Source of the DNA: Desulfobulbus sp. Tol-SR
GTDB taxonomy: Bacteria; Desulfobacterota; Desulfobulbia; Desulfobulbales; Desulfocapsaceae
Length of the DNA: 64,000 nt
Direction: 5' to 3'
Assembly (NCBI GenBank): GCA_000769715.1
Contig: JROS01000008.1
Location: 27,118 to 91,117 of the forward strand
The position numbers and the translations under genes are program-made. Below, in pieces: positions 17,144-26,085 of the stretch; the stretch's first letter is position 1; the number at the start of each line of letters is the position of its first letter. The notes under the pieces are model-generated. The model searched no databases, had not been told where the DNA came from, and saw only the letters and a program-made list of their open reading frames with translations.

Positions 17144-17793
17144 TCAATCTCTCCGACGCCATTCCGGTTCTCATCCTGCTGTCCGTGCTGATTTCGCTCG
17201 AGACCAACCGCATGATCACCCTGGTGAAGATCATGGGCCTGCAGGGGGTCATGGTGTCGCTGGTGCCGTTGTTTCTCGAACAGCACCAGGACATCGGCAG
17301 CGGCGGGATCATCTTTTTCCAGATCATGATCCTGATCAAGGGCCTGCTGATCCCCGGCCTATTGTATTTCGCCGTCCAGCGGGTGGCGATCAAGCGCGAG
17401 GTCGAGCCGCTGATCGGCTATCATGCCTCGCTGTTCTTCGGCCTGATGATGATCCTGGTCTCCCTCTTCATTACCGAGAAACTGCAGCTCACCCTGCCGG
17501 GCGGCCATTCGCTGCTGCTGATCACCGCGATCACCACCCTCGGCGCCGGCCTGTTTCTGATGATGTCGCGGACCAAGGCGATCACCCAGGTCATCGGCTA
17601 TCTGATGCTGGAGAACGGCATCTACCTGGTCGGCACCGCCCTGACCAAGCAGAGCCATACCCGCTATGTCGTCGAGTTCGGGGTGCTGCTCGATGTGCTG
17701 GTGGGGGTGATGATCATGGGAATCATCCTCCACAATATCAACCGGGCCTTCGATGATGTCGACACTGCCCTTCTTGGGCGTTTAAAGGACTGA
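17140..17793 (+). CDS. hyfE: HyfE-like membrane subunit
   Basis: This 217-residue protein has about seven membrane helices. The segment QVIGYLMLENGIYLVG carries the conserved Glu of the NuoK-like half of HyfE. GIILHNINRAFDDVDTALL is its C-terminal signature. It forms part of the ion-translocating membrane arm. The start overlaps the previous stop by four bases (ATGA), and the next gene starts five bases after its stop. Confidence 0.88.
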   Translation: MINLSDAIPVLILLSVLISLETNRMITLVKIMGLQGVMVSLVPLFLEQHQDIGSGGIIFFQIMILIKGLLIPGLLYFAVQRVAIKREVEPLIGYHASLFFGLMMILVSLFITEKLQLTLPGGHSLLLITAITTLGAGLFLMMSRTKAITQVIGYLMLENGIYLVGTALTKQSHTRYVVEFGVLLDVLVGVMIMGIILHNINRAFDDVDTALLGRLKD

Positions 17794-17797
17794 GAAT

Positions 17798-19225
17798 ATG
17801 CTGGAATTCGTCTTTCTGCTGCCGATCCTCATGGGGGGCGCGGCGTTCTTTCTACCGGTCTTTCTCGGCCGGGGCATCCTGATCGTGGCCGCCCTGCTGC
17901 ACCTGCAGCTGACGGTGATGGGCTGGCTGGGCAAGCTCGAACCATATTTCCCCGACTATTTCAGCTCCTCGCCGGAGGGGTTGCTGGTCCTCCTCGTCAC
18001 CTCCTTCATCTTCCTGTTCATCGCAATCTACGCCATCTCCTACATGAGCGAGACCGAGATGCAGAGCGAGCACATCTTCATCAGCTGCATGCTGCTGTTT
18101 CTCGGGACAATGAGCATGGTGACCCTGGCCGATCACCCGATCGTCCTGTGGATCGCGATCGAGGCGACCACCCTGGTCAGTGCGCCGCTGATCTTCATCA
18201 ACCGTTCGAAGGAGGCCCTCGAGGCCACCTGGAAATATGTCCTGATCTGTTCGGTGGGCATTGCCCTCGCCCTGCTCGGCTGTTTCTTCATCACCCTGGC
18301 GATGGACATCAAGGAGATCGATGCGCCGTTGACTTTCTCCTCGCTGAACGCGGTGGCCGGCCAGCTCGACCCGATCTGGCTCAAGGCCGGATTCATCTTC
18401 ATCATGATCGGTTTCGGCACCAAGATGGGTCTGGCGCCGATGCACACCTGGCTGCCCGACGCCCACAGCCAGGCGCCGAGCCCGGCATCGGCCCTGCTGT
18501 CCGGGGCCCTGCTGAACTGCGCCTTCCTCGGCATCTACAAGGTCCATATCCTGATGCACGTCGCCGGTCTGGGCGCCTATTCGAGCAATATCCTGATCGG
18601 CTTCGGCCTGGTGTCGATGTTCGTCGCCGGCATCTTCATCCTCAACCAGCCCGACTACAAACGGATGCTCGCCTATTCGAGCGTCGAGAACATGGGGGTC
18701 ATCGCCATCGGCGTCGGCATCGGCGGGATCGCCCTGTACGGCGCTATCCTCCATCTGATCCACCACTCGCTGATCAAGTCGTCGCTGTTCCTGTCGGCCG
18801 GCAATATCCTGCTCGGCTTCGGCTCCCGGCTGGTCAAGAAGACCGGCAACCTCGCCCGGCTCTTTCCCAAGACCTTCGTTGCCTTCTTCGCCGGGTTCGC
18901 CGGGGTGTCCGGTTTCCCCCCCTTCGGCATCTTCATCAGCGAACTGTTGATCATCATGGGGGCCTTCCAGAGGGGGCGATTCGTCGTCCTCGCCGCCTTC
19001 ATCTTCTGCCTCACCCTGGTGTTCGCCGGGGCGGCGCGGATCGTCATGCGGATCTCCTTTGCCAACGCCGGCGAGGAAATCCTGGTCGAGGAGCGGATGT
19101 TGCGCGTCATCCCCTCCTATGTCCTCCTCCTGACCTCCATCGGGCTGTTCTTGTGGATGCCGGAGATCATATTCCAAGTCATCATCGATACAATCAAGGT
19201 ACTCGGAGGCAGCGTCAATGGATAA
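17798..19225 (+). CDS. hyfF: HyfF-like (NuoM/N-type) antiporter subunit
   Basis: This 475-residue protein with about 13-14 transmembrane helices is the second antiporter-like subunit. The core GTKMGLAPMHTWLPDAHSQAP holds the channel Lys and His residues, and SSVENMGVIAIGVGIGG is a family block. Two such subunits (with HyfB) suggest that several ions move per reaction cycle. AAGGACTGAG precedes the ATG. The 3' end overlaps the next gene by eight bases. Confidence 0.9.
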   Translation: MLEFVFLLPILMGGAAFFLPVFLGRGILIVAALLHLQLTVMGWLGKLEPYFPDYFSSSPEGLLVLLVTSFIFLFIAIYAISYMSETEMQSEHIFISCMLLFLGTMSMVTLADHPIVLWIAIEATTLVSAPLIFINRSKEALEATWKYVLICSVGIALALLGCFFITLAMDIKEIDAPLTFSSLNAVAGQLDPIWLKAGFIFIMIGFGTKMGLAPMHTWLPDAHSQAPSPASALLSGALLNCAFLGIYKVHILMHVAGLGAYSSNILIGFGLVSMFVAGIFILNQPDYKRMLAYSSVENMGVIAIGVGIGGIALYGAILHLIHHSLIKSSLFLSAGNILLGFGSRLVKKTGNLARLFPKTFVAFFAGFAGVSGFPPFGIFISELLIIMGAFQRGRFVVLAAFIFCLTLVFAGAARIVMRISFANAGEEILVEERMLRVIPSYVLLLTSIGLFLWMPEIIFQVIIDTIKVLGGSVNG

Positions 19226-20732
19226 CCTCCTGCAGATAGCCAACGGCGAGGTCGTCAGGCGAGCCGACATCCCGGACGTCAGTGTCGAGACCTTCGGCAT
19301 GACCCTCGCCGAGTTCGTCAAAAACGGCGGGTTCGTGGTCCAGTTCTTCGCCTTCGCCGAAAGCGAAGTCACCCGGCTGCTGGCCGTGGTCCGCAATGAC
19401 AAGTTGTTCGTGACCAGCTGCGAGGTCGGGGCCGAATTCCCGTCGCTGACCGGCTGGGTCAGTGAAAAATTTCACCTGTTCGAGCGGGAGATCGCCGAAC
19501 AGTACGGTATCCGCCCGACCGCCCACCCCTGGTTGAAGATGGTCCGCTACCACCCCAACTACAGCGGTGCCGCCGATGTCTTCGGCAACGATTACGCCAA
19601 GGATGAGATCCCGGGGAAATACGACTGCTTCAAGGTCGAAGGCGAGGCGATTCACGAGGTGGCGGTCGGGCCGGTCCATGCCGGCATCATCGAGCCGGGG
19701 CATTTCCGATTTCAGTGCGCCGGCGAGGAGGTTCTCCATCTCGAGATCCAGCTCGGCTATCAGCATCGCGGGGTCGAGCAGCTGCTGCCGACGGTGCCCC
19801 AGCGGCGGCTGCCGATCATCTGCGAGGCGATCGCCGGCGATACCGCCATCGGCCATAACCTCTGCTGCTGCCAGGCGCTCGAGGCCCTGGCCGGGCTGAC
19901 GGTCGACGCCGGGGCCAGGGTCGTACGGACCATCGCCCTCGAACTGGAGCGGATCGCCAACCACCTCGGCGACCTCGGGGCCCTGAGCGGCGATGTCGCC
20001 TTCAACCCGCCGGCCGCCTATTTCGGCCGGATGCGCGGCGATTTCCTCAACCTCCTGCAGGTCCTGTGCGGCAACCGGTTCGGCAAGGGGCTGGTCCGGC
20101 CGGGCGGGGTGGCCTTCGTCATGGGGGAGGAGCAGCGGCAGCTCATCGCCGCCAAGCTTCACGAGATCACCCCGCAGGTCAAGAATGTCTGCGACCTGCT
20201 GTTCTCCGCCCATACCGTCCAGGCCCGGTTCGAGAATACCGGGATCGTGAGCCGGGAGATGGCCGAGGACCTGGGGCTGGTCGGCTACGCCGGCAGGGCC
20301 TGCGGCCTTGCCTATGACGCGCGGGTCGTCTTTCCGACCGAATGCTACCCCGAACTGCCGCACAACACCAACCAGATGACGAGCGGCGACGTCTACAGCC
20401 GGGCCACCGTCCGGCGCGAGGAGATCATGCATTCGATCGCCCTGATCGAGCTCCTCCTGAAACGACCGGAAACGACGGCGAAGGCGGTGATGATGGAGGA
20501 GCGCCGGCTCGCCGCCGATTCGCTGGTGGTCACCATCAACGAGGGCTGGCGAGGCGAGGTCTCGCACTCCGTCCTGACCGGCCCCGACGGCACCATCGTC
20601 CGCTACAAGGTCAAGGACCCGTCGTTCCACAACTGGACCGGTCTGGCGATGTCACTGCGGAACCAGGGGATCTCCGACTTCCCGCTGTGCAACAAGAGCT
20701 ACAATCTCTCCTATTGCGGCTTCGACCTGTGA
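19218..20732 (+). CDS. Large catalytic-type subunit (fused NuoC/NuoD-like) without Ni-Fe cysteines
   Basis: This 504-residue protein fuses a 30-kDa NuoC-like domain (about 1-120, FHLFEREIAEQYGIRPTAHP) to a NuoD/HycE-like domain. In true NiFe hydrogenases the N-terminal motif reads C-G-I-C. Here the same place reads CEAIAGDTAIGH (202-213), as in complex I. The C-terminal D-P-C-x-x-C motif is replaced by DFPLCNKSYNLSYCGFDL. All four metal ligands are therefore missing or moved, and the subunit cannot hold the usual Ni-Fe site. This marks it as an 'energy-converting hydrogenase-related' (Ehr) subunit. The substrate is unknown; two out-of-place cysteines near the end (C491, C500) are a curious remnant. 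Confidence 0.85.
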   Translation: MDNLLQIANGEVVRRADIPDVSVETFGMTLAEFVKNGGFVVQFFAFAESEVTRLLAVVRNDKLFVTSCEVGAEFPSLTGWVSEKFHLFEREIAEQYGIRPTAHPWLKMVRYHPNYSGAADVFGNDYAKDEIPGKYDCFKVEGEAIHEVAVGPVHAGIIEPGHFRFQCAGEEVLHLEIQLGYQHRGVEQLLPTVPQRRLPIICEAIAGDTAIGHNLCCCQALEALAGLTVDAGARVVRTIALELERIANHLGDLGALSGDVAFNPPAAYFGRMRGDFLNLLQVLCGNRFGKGLVRPGGVAFVMGEEQRQLIAAKLHEITPQVKNVCDLLFSAHTVQARFENTGIVSREMAEDLGLVGYAGRACGLAYDARVVFPTECYPELPHNTNQMTSGDVYSRATVRREEIMHSIALIELLLKRPETTAKAVMMEERRLAADSLVVTINEGWRGEVSHSVLTGPDGTIVRYKVKDPSFHNWTGLAMSLRNQGISDFPLCNKSYNLSYCGFDL

Positions 20733-20790
20733 TGCAGACCGCTCGCCGCTTGGAGATCACCGCGCCCCGGCGCGATAGAAGGGTATTGCC

Positions 20791-21534
20791 ATGTTGAAGA
20801 TCATCAAGAACAGACTGGATCAGGGCTACAGAACCTCGTCCTATCCGAAGCAGCCGATTGCCCTGTACGAGCGCTTCCGTGGCCGGCCGGAGATCAACCG
20901 GCAAGGCGATCCGGCCCTGGTCCGTCAGTGTGCCGAGGCCTGTCCGCAGGAGGCCATCGATGCCGCAAGCGGCGCCCTCGATCTGGGCCGCTGCACCTTC
21001 TGCGGTCTGTGCGAGATGCTGTCGCAGGGGAAGTTCGTCCGCTTCACCCAGAACTTCGAGTTGGGCGCGGCCACAAGGGCCGATCTGATCACCGATGGCA
21101 GCTACGCCGATCTGGCCGGCCATGCCAGGCAGCACTTCAAAAAGCTCTTCGGCCGGTCGCTGCAGCTGCGCCAGGTCTCGGCCGCTGGCTGCAACGCCTG
21201 CGAGGCCGATACCAACGTCCTCAGCACCCCGTTTTTCGACCTGTCCCGGTTCGGCATCGACTTTGTCGCCTCACCGCGCCATGCCGACGGCATCCATGTC
21301 ACCGGGCCGATCTCCCGCAACATGAAAGCGGCCCTGCTTACGACCTATGAGGCCGTTCCATCGCCCAAGGTGGTGATTGCCAGCGGCGCCTGCTCGATCT
21401 CGGGCGGGCCGTTCTACGGCAGCGACGAGGTCGTCGGCGATCTGGGCAGCCTGCTCCCGGTCGACCTCTATATTCCCGGCTGCCCACCCCATCCGCTGAC
21501 CACCCTGCACGCCCTGCTGACCTTTTTCAAATAG
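20791..21534 (+). CDS. Small (NuoB/HycG-like) subunit fused to a one-cluster ferredoxin domain
   Basis: This 247-residue protein has two parts. Residues 40-80 form a ferredoxin-like domain with C47/C51 (CAEACP) and C68, C71 and C74 (CTFCGLC), enough for one [4Fe-4S] cluster. Residues 100-247 form the NuoB-like proximal-cluster subunit, with C134/C137 (AGCNACEAD), a Cys in ASGACSISGG and a Cys in GCPPHP. Electrons would pass from the ferredoxin cluster to the proximal cluster facing the large subunit. The fused domain may replace separate HycB/HyfH ferredoxin subunits, which are absent from the operon. Confidence 0.85.
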   Translation: MLKIIKNRLDQGYRTSSYPKQPIALYERFRGRPEINRQGDPALVRQCAEACPQEAIDAASGALDLGRCTFCGLCEMLSQGKFVRFTQNFELGAATRADLITDGSYADLAGHARQHFKKLFGRSLQLRQVSAAGCNACEADTNVLSTPFFDLSRFGIDFVASPRHADGIHVTGPISRNMKAALLTTYEAVPSPKVVIASGACSISGGPFYGSDEVVGDLGSLLPVDLYIPGCPPHPLTTLHALLTFFK

Positions 21535-21577
21535 ACGACAGGCCCTTCCGGCATTGCCGCAACGGCCTATCGCTCTC

Positions 21578-22858
21578 TCAACCGCAGCCTTCCCCTCCGC
21601 CGCTGCAGCCGCCGGCGGCACAGGACTTTCTCCTCTTGCCCCTGAGCATACCGGTCCTGCCGCCGCTGTAGATGAGCGTCAGGGCCTCCTCGACGAACCC
21701 CGCCGCCTCGACCGGCTCGATCCCCGATTTGCTCAGGATCTCGGCGGGTGTGGCGCCGATGCCGCTGACCAGCACCGCCCGGCAGTCACCGAGGACCCGG
21801 GCCAGCTTGTGCCAGCGAGTGATGCCGCCGCCGCTGGGGGGGGCTTGACGCTCTTCGACCTGCCGGAATCGGCCGTCGAGCCGTTCCCAGATCTGGAAGC
21901 TGCGGGCCTCGCCGAGGTGCTGGTTGACGAGGATGCCCTCGCGGCTGGCGACGGCAACGTAGGGCCGTTTGACGCCCTCGGGGATGACGGCGGCGGCGCA
22001 GGACGAGAGACAGCTGCGGAATTCCTCAGTCCGGTCGTCGTCGAGCAGGCCGACCGCATCGGCCCGGCAGCGGGTGCAGTGGCGCATCTGCGGCAGGTAG
22101 GTCTCGGCCATGTCGCGGATCGCCCGCATGGTGTCCTGGTCCGGCTGCGCAAGTCTGCCGAAGGGAGTGTTGACGTTGGGGAACATGGCCATGCAGTTGA
22201 GCAGGTCGACGCCGAGTTCGCGCATCCGGGAGGCGACCGCCTCGACGTGGTGGTCGTTGACCCCGGGGATCACGATGCAGTTGACCTTGATGATGATCCC
22301 GGCCTCCTTCAGCCGGCGGATGGCGGCAAGCTGCCGCTCCAGGAGCAGGGTCGCCCCCTGCCGGCCGCGGTAGACGATGTTGCCGTCCGAGACCCAGGCA
22401 TAGATCTTCTCGCCGATGGCCGGATCGACGGCGCAGACGGTGATGGTCACGTGGGACACCCCGATCTCGGCGAGGGCGTCGATATGGGGACCGATGCCCA
22501 TGCCGTTCGACGAAACGCAGAGCAGGGTGTCGGGATGCCGGCGGCGGATCAGGCGCAGGGTGGCCATCGTCTCCACCGGGTTGGCGAAGGGGTCGCCGGG
22601 CCCGGCGATGCCGGCAACGGTGATCCGCGGCTCCTTTTCCATAACCCTGTCCATATAGATGCCTGCCTGCTGTGGACTGAGCAGAGAACTGGTGACCCCG
22701 GGCCGCGACTCGTTGACGCAGTCGTAACGGCGGTCGCAGAAGTTGCACTTGATGTTGCACCTGGGGGCGACCGGCAGGTGGACCCGGCCGAATTTGCCTT
22801 TGGCCTCGGGGTTGAAGCAGGGGTGACGGTGAAAGTCCTTGATGGTGAGCGAATCCAT
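21578..22858 (-). CDS. nifB: Nitrogenase cofactor biosynthesis protein NifB
   Basis: This 426-residue radical SAM enzyme fuses two [4Fe-4S] clusters with a carbide to make NifB-co, the precursor of the iron-molybdenum cofactor. The radical SAM cysteines C34, C38 and C41 lie in APRCNIKCNFCDRRYDC. The cofactor-binding GIAGPGDPFANP and CAVDPAIGEKIYAW blocks follow. Residues 300-400 form a NifX-like domain (PYVAVASREGILVNQHLGEA), and the tail is Gly/Cys-rich. It is the third gene of the nifE-nifN-nifB operon. GGAAAACG before the ATG at 22858 is a modest ribosome site. Confidence 0.95.
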   Translation of the reverse strand: MDSLTIKDFHRHPCFNPEAKGKFGRVHLPVAPRCNIKCNFCDRRYDCVNESRPGVTSSLLSPQQAGIYMDRVMEKEPRITVAGIAGPGDPFANPVETMATLRLIRRRHPDTLLCVSSNGMGIGPHIDALAEIGVSHVTITVCAVDPAIGEKIYAWVSDGNIVYRGRQGATLLLERQLAAIRRLKEAGIIIKVNCIVIPGVNDHHVEAVASRMRELGVDLLNCMAMFPNVNTPFGRLAQPDQDTMRAIRDMAETYLPQMRHCTRCRADAVGLLDDDRTEEFRSCLSSCAAAVIPEGVKRPYVAVASREGILVNQHLGEARSFQIWERLDGRFRQVEERQAPPSGGGITRWHKLARVLGDCRAVLVSGIGATPAEILSKSGIEPVEAAGFVEEALTLIYSGGRTGMLRGKRRKSCAAGGCSGGGEGCG

Positions 22859-22899
22859 GGCGTTTTCCAGTACAGTCGTTTTCGTAAGGGAGAAAGGAG

Positions 22900-24255
22900 T
22901 TACATGTAGGTGTAGCCCACTTCCGAATCATCCTGTTTCTTGGCGATGAGGGTGTTGACGACGGAGTCGAACAGGGCCTGGGCACCGTGGTAGCCGAGGT
23001 GGAGGAGGCGCTGGCCACCCATCCGGTCGTGGATCGGGAAGCCGACCCGGACCAGCGGGATGCCCTTTTTCCGGGCGAAGGTGTAGCCCTTGCTGTGGCC
23101 GACCAGCAGGTCGACCGCAAGATTATCGGCCAGATCCTCGATATCGTGGAAATCGACATCCTCCCTGACCTCCGGCAGCGCGACGGGCAGGCCGGCCAGG
23201 ACTGCGGCGATGGCCTCGCGGAAGCGGCCGCTTTTGCCGCCGGAGGCGCAGAGGACGGATTTGATCCCGATCTCGGCGAGGAAGGAGGTCAGGCCGACCA
23301 CCAGGTCCTCCTCGCCGTAGACGATCGCCCGCTTGCCGGAGAGGTACTTGTGGCCGTCGACCATCGCGTCGATCAGCCGGCCCCGGGCGGCGCTGTAGCG
23401 CTCGGGAACCGGCCGACCGCTCAACGCCGCCAGTTCGGCCGTCAACCGGTCGGTCTCGCGGATGCCGATCGGCATGCCGAGACGGCACAGCGGGGTGCCG
23501 TACAGCCGCTGGAGGGAGGAGCCGGCCGATCGCTCCGGCAGGGTGGCGCCGCACTCGATGGTCATCCGAGCTCCGCCCATGGCGCGGATCGCCGCCAGCG
23601 GGGTGCCGCCGGCCGGGATCAGCGGATAGTCGTTGAGGGCCTGGCCGTCCAGCGATTCGGCGTAATCGGGAAAGAGGGTGAAGGACAGGCCGAAGTCGCC
23701 GAGCATCTCCTTGAGGTAGCGGAGATCGGCGGCCGAGACGAAGCCGGGCAGGACATTGACCCCGGCGTGGGGCGCTGTCGGTTCGGTCAGCTGTTCGGCC
23801 ACCGCCTGCAGGGCGGCGTTGAATCCTTCCATGTGGGTGCCGCCGTAGCTCGGGGTCGAGACCGAGACGATCCGCGGATGGCCTTCGCCGGTGTGGAATT
23901 CTCCCTCATACTCGCTGATGATCATCTTGACGTCGTCGCCGATGGTCTCGGTCAGGCAGGTGGTGGCCACCCCGATCAGCTGCGGGGCGTACTTTCTGGT
24001 GACGTTGCGCAGGCCGAGCTTGAGGTTGGCGGCGCCGCCGTAGACCGCGTGCTTTTCCCCCAGCGAGGAGGAGGCGATATCGATCGGTTCGTTGAAATGG
24101 CTGATGATATAGCGCCGCATGTAGGTGGCGCAGCCCTGGGAGCCGTGGAGGAAGGGCACCGTGCCTTCGATGCCGCGGAAGGCGAGGCTGGCCCCGAGTG
24201 GCCGGCAGAGCTTGCAGGCGTTGGTGGTCGAGGTGTAAGGGGGCATCGTGGTCAT
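22900..24255 (-). CDS. nifN: Nitrogenase cofactor scaffold subunit NifN
   Basis: This 451-residue protein is the beta-like subunit of the NifEN scaffold, on which NifB-co is matured to FeMo-co. Conserved blocks are ACKLCRPLGASLAFRGIEG, HGSQGCATYMRRY and TTCLTETIGDD. It lacks the extra N-terminal region of NifK. AAGGAGATATGAC precedes the ATG, and the nifE stop ends one base upstream, so the two are translationally coupled. Separate nifE and nifN genes contrast with the fused nifEN of some relatives. Confidence 0.94.
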   Translation of the reverse strand: MTTMPPYTSTTNACKLCRPLGASLAFRGIEGTVPFLHGSQGCATYMRRYIISHFNEPIDIASSSLGEKHAVYGGAANLKLGLRNVTRKYAPQLIGVATTCLTETIGDDVKMIISEYEGEFHTGEGHPRIVSVSTPSYGGTHMEGFNAALQAVAEQLTEPTAPHAGVNVLPGFVSAADLRYLKEMLGDFGLSFTLFPDYAESLDGQALNDYPLIPAGGTPLAAIRAMGGARMTIECGATLPERSAGSSLQRLYGTPLCRLGMPIGIRETDRLTAELAALSGRPVPERYSAARGRLIDAMVDGHKYLSGKRAIVYGEEDLVVGLTSFLAEIGIKSVLCASGGKSGRFREAIAAVLAGLPVALPEVREDVDFHDIEDLADNLAVDLLVGHSKGYTFARKKGIPLVRVGFPIHDRMGGQRLLHLGYHGAQALFDSVVNTLIAKKQDDSEVGYTYM

Positions 24256-24256
24256 G

Positions 24257-25609
24257 TCATATCTCCTTGGTGCGGCGGGGGACGAACTGCCAGACCGGGC
24301 TCATCACCGAGTCGTGGACCTCGCGGGCGAAGTTGAGCATGCCCGCGAAACCGGCCAGCATCTCCTTGCGCTCGTGGTTGTGATCGCAGAAGGCCACGCC
24401 CAGTTTGTAGGCGATCGGCCGCTCCTTGACCCCGCCGACGAAGACGTCGACCTCCTTCTCCTGGAGGAAGGCCGAGAGCTCGAGGGGATTGGAGTCGTCG
24501 ACGATGATCGTTCCCTCGTCGGTGATCTGCTGCAGTTCTTCGTAATCTTCCGCAGTTCCGGTCTGCGACCCGACCATCACCACGTCGATGCCGATCAGGC
24601 GGAAGGCCTTGACCAACGAGAAGGCCTTGAAGGCCCCGCCGACGTAGATCGCCGCCTTTTTGCCGGCCAGCGCCGCCTTGTAGCGCTGCAGTTCCGGCAG
24701 CAGCTTCTCCAGTTCCTCGCGGACGATGGCCCGGGCCTTCTCCATCATCTCCGGGTCGGCGAAGAAGGTCGCCACCGTGTAGAGGGCCTCGGCCATGTCC
24801 TCGACACCGAAATAGGAGACCCTCACCGAGGGGATGCCGTACTCCTCCCGCATCATGGTGGCGAGATCCATCGTCGCGCCGGAGCACTGGACGACGTTGA
24901 GGCCGGCGCCGTGGGCCCGGCGGATGTCGTCGACCCGGCCGTCGCCGGTGATGTTGGCCACCACCTCGATGCCCATGCGCTGGAAATAGTCGCGGATCAG
25001 CCAGATCTCGCCGGCCAGGTTGAAGTCGCCGAGGATATTGATGCTGTGCTTCGCTATGCCGGCGGTGTCGCCGGTGCCGACGAGACGGGCCATGGCGCGG
25101 CAGGCGGCCTGGTAGCCCTCGCGCTTGTTGCCCTTGAAGCCTTCGGACATCACCGGCAGGACCGGGATGCCCTTTTCCTCCGTCACCCGCCGGCACACGG
25201 CCTCGAGATCGTCGCCGATGAGGCCGACGATGCAGGTGGAGTAGACGAAGGCGGCCTTCGGCCGGTGGCGGTCGATCAGTTCGATCAGGGCGGCGTACAG
25301 TTTCTTCTCGCCGCCGAAGATCACATCCATCTCCTGCAGGTCGGTGGAGAAGGAGAGGCGGTGCAGTTCCGGCCCGGAGGACAGGGCGCCGCGAATGTCC
25401 CAGGTGTAGACGGCGCAGCCGATGGGGCCGTGCACCAGGTGCAGGGCGTCGGCGATCGGGTAGAGGACCACCCGCGAGCCGCAGAAGACGCAGGCCCGCT
25501 GGCTGACGGCCCCGGCCAGGCTGTCCTTGTTGCAGTCGATGGCGAAGGGGGCCGTACCCTTGCGGTGGATCTGGTTCTCGCGGCCGTGGAGAACGGTAGC
25601 TGTCTGCAT
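24257..25609 (-). CDS. nifE: Nitrogenase cofactor scaffold subunit NifE
   Basis: This 450-residue protein is the alpha-like subunit of the NifEN scaffold. It has RACVFCGSRVVLYPIADALH, HGPIGCAVYTWDIRG and STCIVGLIGDD, which hold the cluster-ligand cysteines. The ATG at 25609 is preferred because it follows GAGGTG and lies about 40 bases downstream of a sigma-54 start site. A frame extension to 25816 would run through the promoter. It heads the nifE-nifN-nifB operon. Confidence 0.94.
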   Translation of the reverse strand: MQTATVLHGRENQIHRKGTAPFAIDCNKDSLAGAVSQRACVFCGSRVVLYPIADALHLVHGPIGCAVYTWDIRGALSSGPELHRLSFSTDLQEMDVIFGGEKKLYAALIELIDRHRPKAAFVYSTCIVGLIGDDLEAVCRRVTEEKGIPVLPVMSEGFKGNKREGYQAACRAMARLVGTGDTAGIAKHSINILGDFNLAGEIWLIRDYFQRMGIEVVANITGDGRVDDIRRAHGAGLNVVQCSGATMDLATMMREEYGIPSVRVSYFGVEDMAEALYTVATFFADPEMMEKARAIVREELEKLLPELQRYKAALAGKKAAIYVGGAFKAFSLVKAFRLIGIDVVMVGSQTGTAEDYEELQQITDEGTIIVDDSNPLELSAFLQEKEVDVFVGGVKERPIAYKLGVAFCDHNHERKEMLAGFAGMLNFAREVHDSVMSPVWQFVPRRTKEI

Positions 25610-25659
25610 GCGACACCTCGTGGTAAAGATGGGAGTGGAATAGCTTTCGCCATTACTAC

Positions 25660-25675
25660 AGCAACCACTGTGCCA
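25660..25675 (-). promoter_or_regulatory. Sigma-54 (-24/-12) promoter of nifE-nifN-nifB
   Basis: The minus-strand sequence TGGCACAGTGGTTGCT (25675-25660) matches the RpoN consensus TGGCAC-N5-TTGC exactly. Transcription would start near 25649, about 40 bases before the nifE ATG. A NifA-family activator gene lies at 35226-36821. Confidence 0.9.
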
Positions 25676-25791
25676 GAATCGAAAAATCTCAAATACAGAT
25701 GTGATAACAGGATGATATAAGATAGATCGCGAATTCCTGGGAGGTGCGGTCAGTCGGCCATGGGAAACAATCTTCAGAAATGGCAGGTTTG

Positions 25792-25805
25792 CTACAAAAA
25801 TGTAG
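25792..25805 (-). promoter_or_regulatory. CTAC-N6-GTAG palindrome upstream of the nifE promoter
   Basis: CTACAAAAATGTAG is a perfect 5-bp inverted repeat (CTACA/TGTAG with a four-base spacer). Its centre lies about 131 bp upstream of the sigma-54 box, the usual distance for an enhancer-binding protein. A related CTACAATTTGGTAG occurs upstream of nifH. No TGT-N10-ACA NifA box was found here. The rest of 25610-26085, the gap to the divergent radical SAM gene, holds no gene I can support. Confidence 0.45.
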
Positions 25806-26085
25806 GAAATGGCCAAGGGTGAGGGAGGCAGGCGGAAGGATTCCCTGCGGAAGGCGCGGGCCAGGAGTAAAAAAGGTCTCTTTCCCGGCCCGACCGGTTG
25901 AACTGAATGTGAAATTTCTGTAGTGTGGCTGGTACGGCCCCGCCAGGCGGGCGCGTGCCTCGATGACCACCTGCGGTCCCGGAGGCGGGTGGGCGGCGCA
26001 GGTCTTCACCGCATTTATCGCCTGCAGCGTCTTCTGCCCCGGCAGGGAAAGGCCCCCTCTGCCCCTTGCATCACGGAATCATATC

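Noticed and set aside
24252..25616. A 454-codon frame on the nifE strand in another phase
   Set aside because: Its product is Arg/Gly-rich and unstructured, while the overlapping phase gives a perfect NifE.
25610..25816. Upstream extension of nifE to an earlier start
   Set aside because: It would run through the sigma-54 promoter and lacks similarity to NifE; the ATG at 25609 has a ribosome site.
25610..25900. Classical NifA box TGT-N10-ACA upstream of nifE
   Set aside because: I checked the ACA triplets in this stretch and none has TGT at the right distance.
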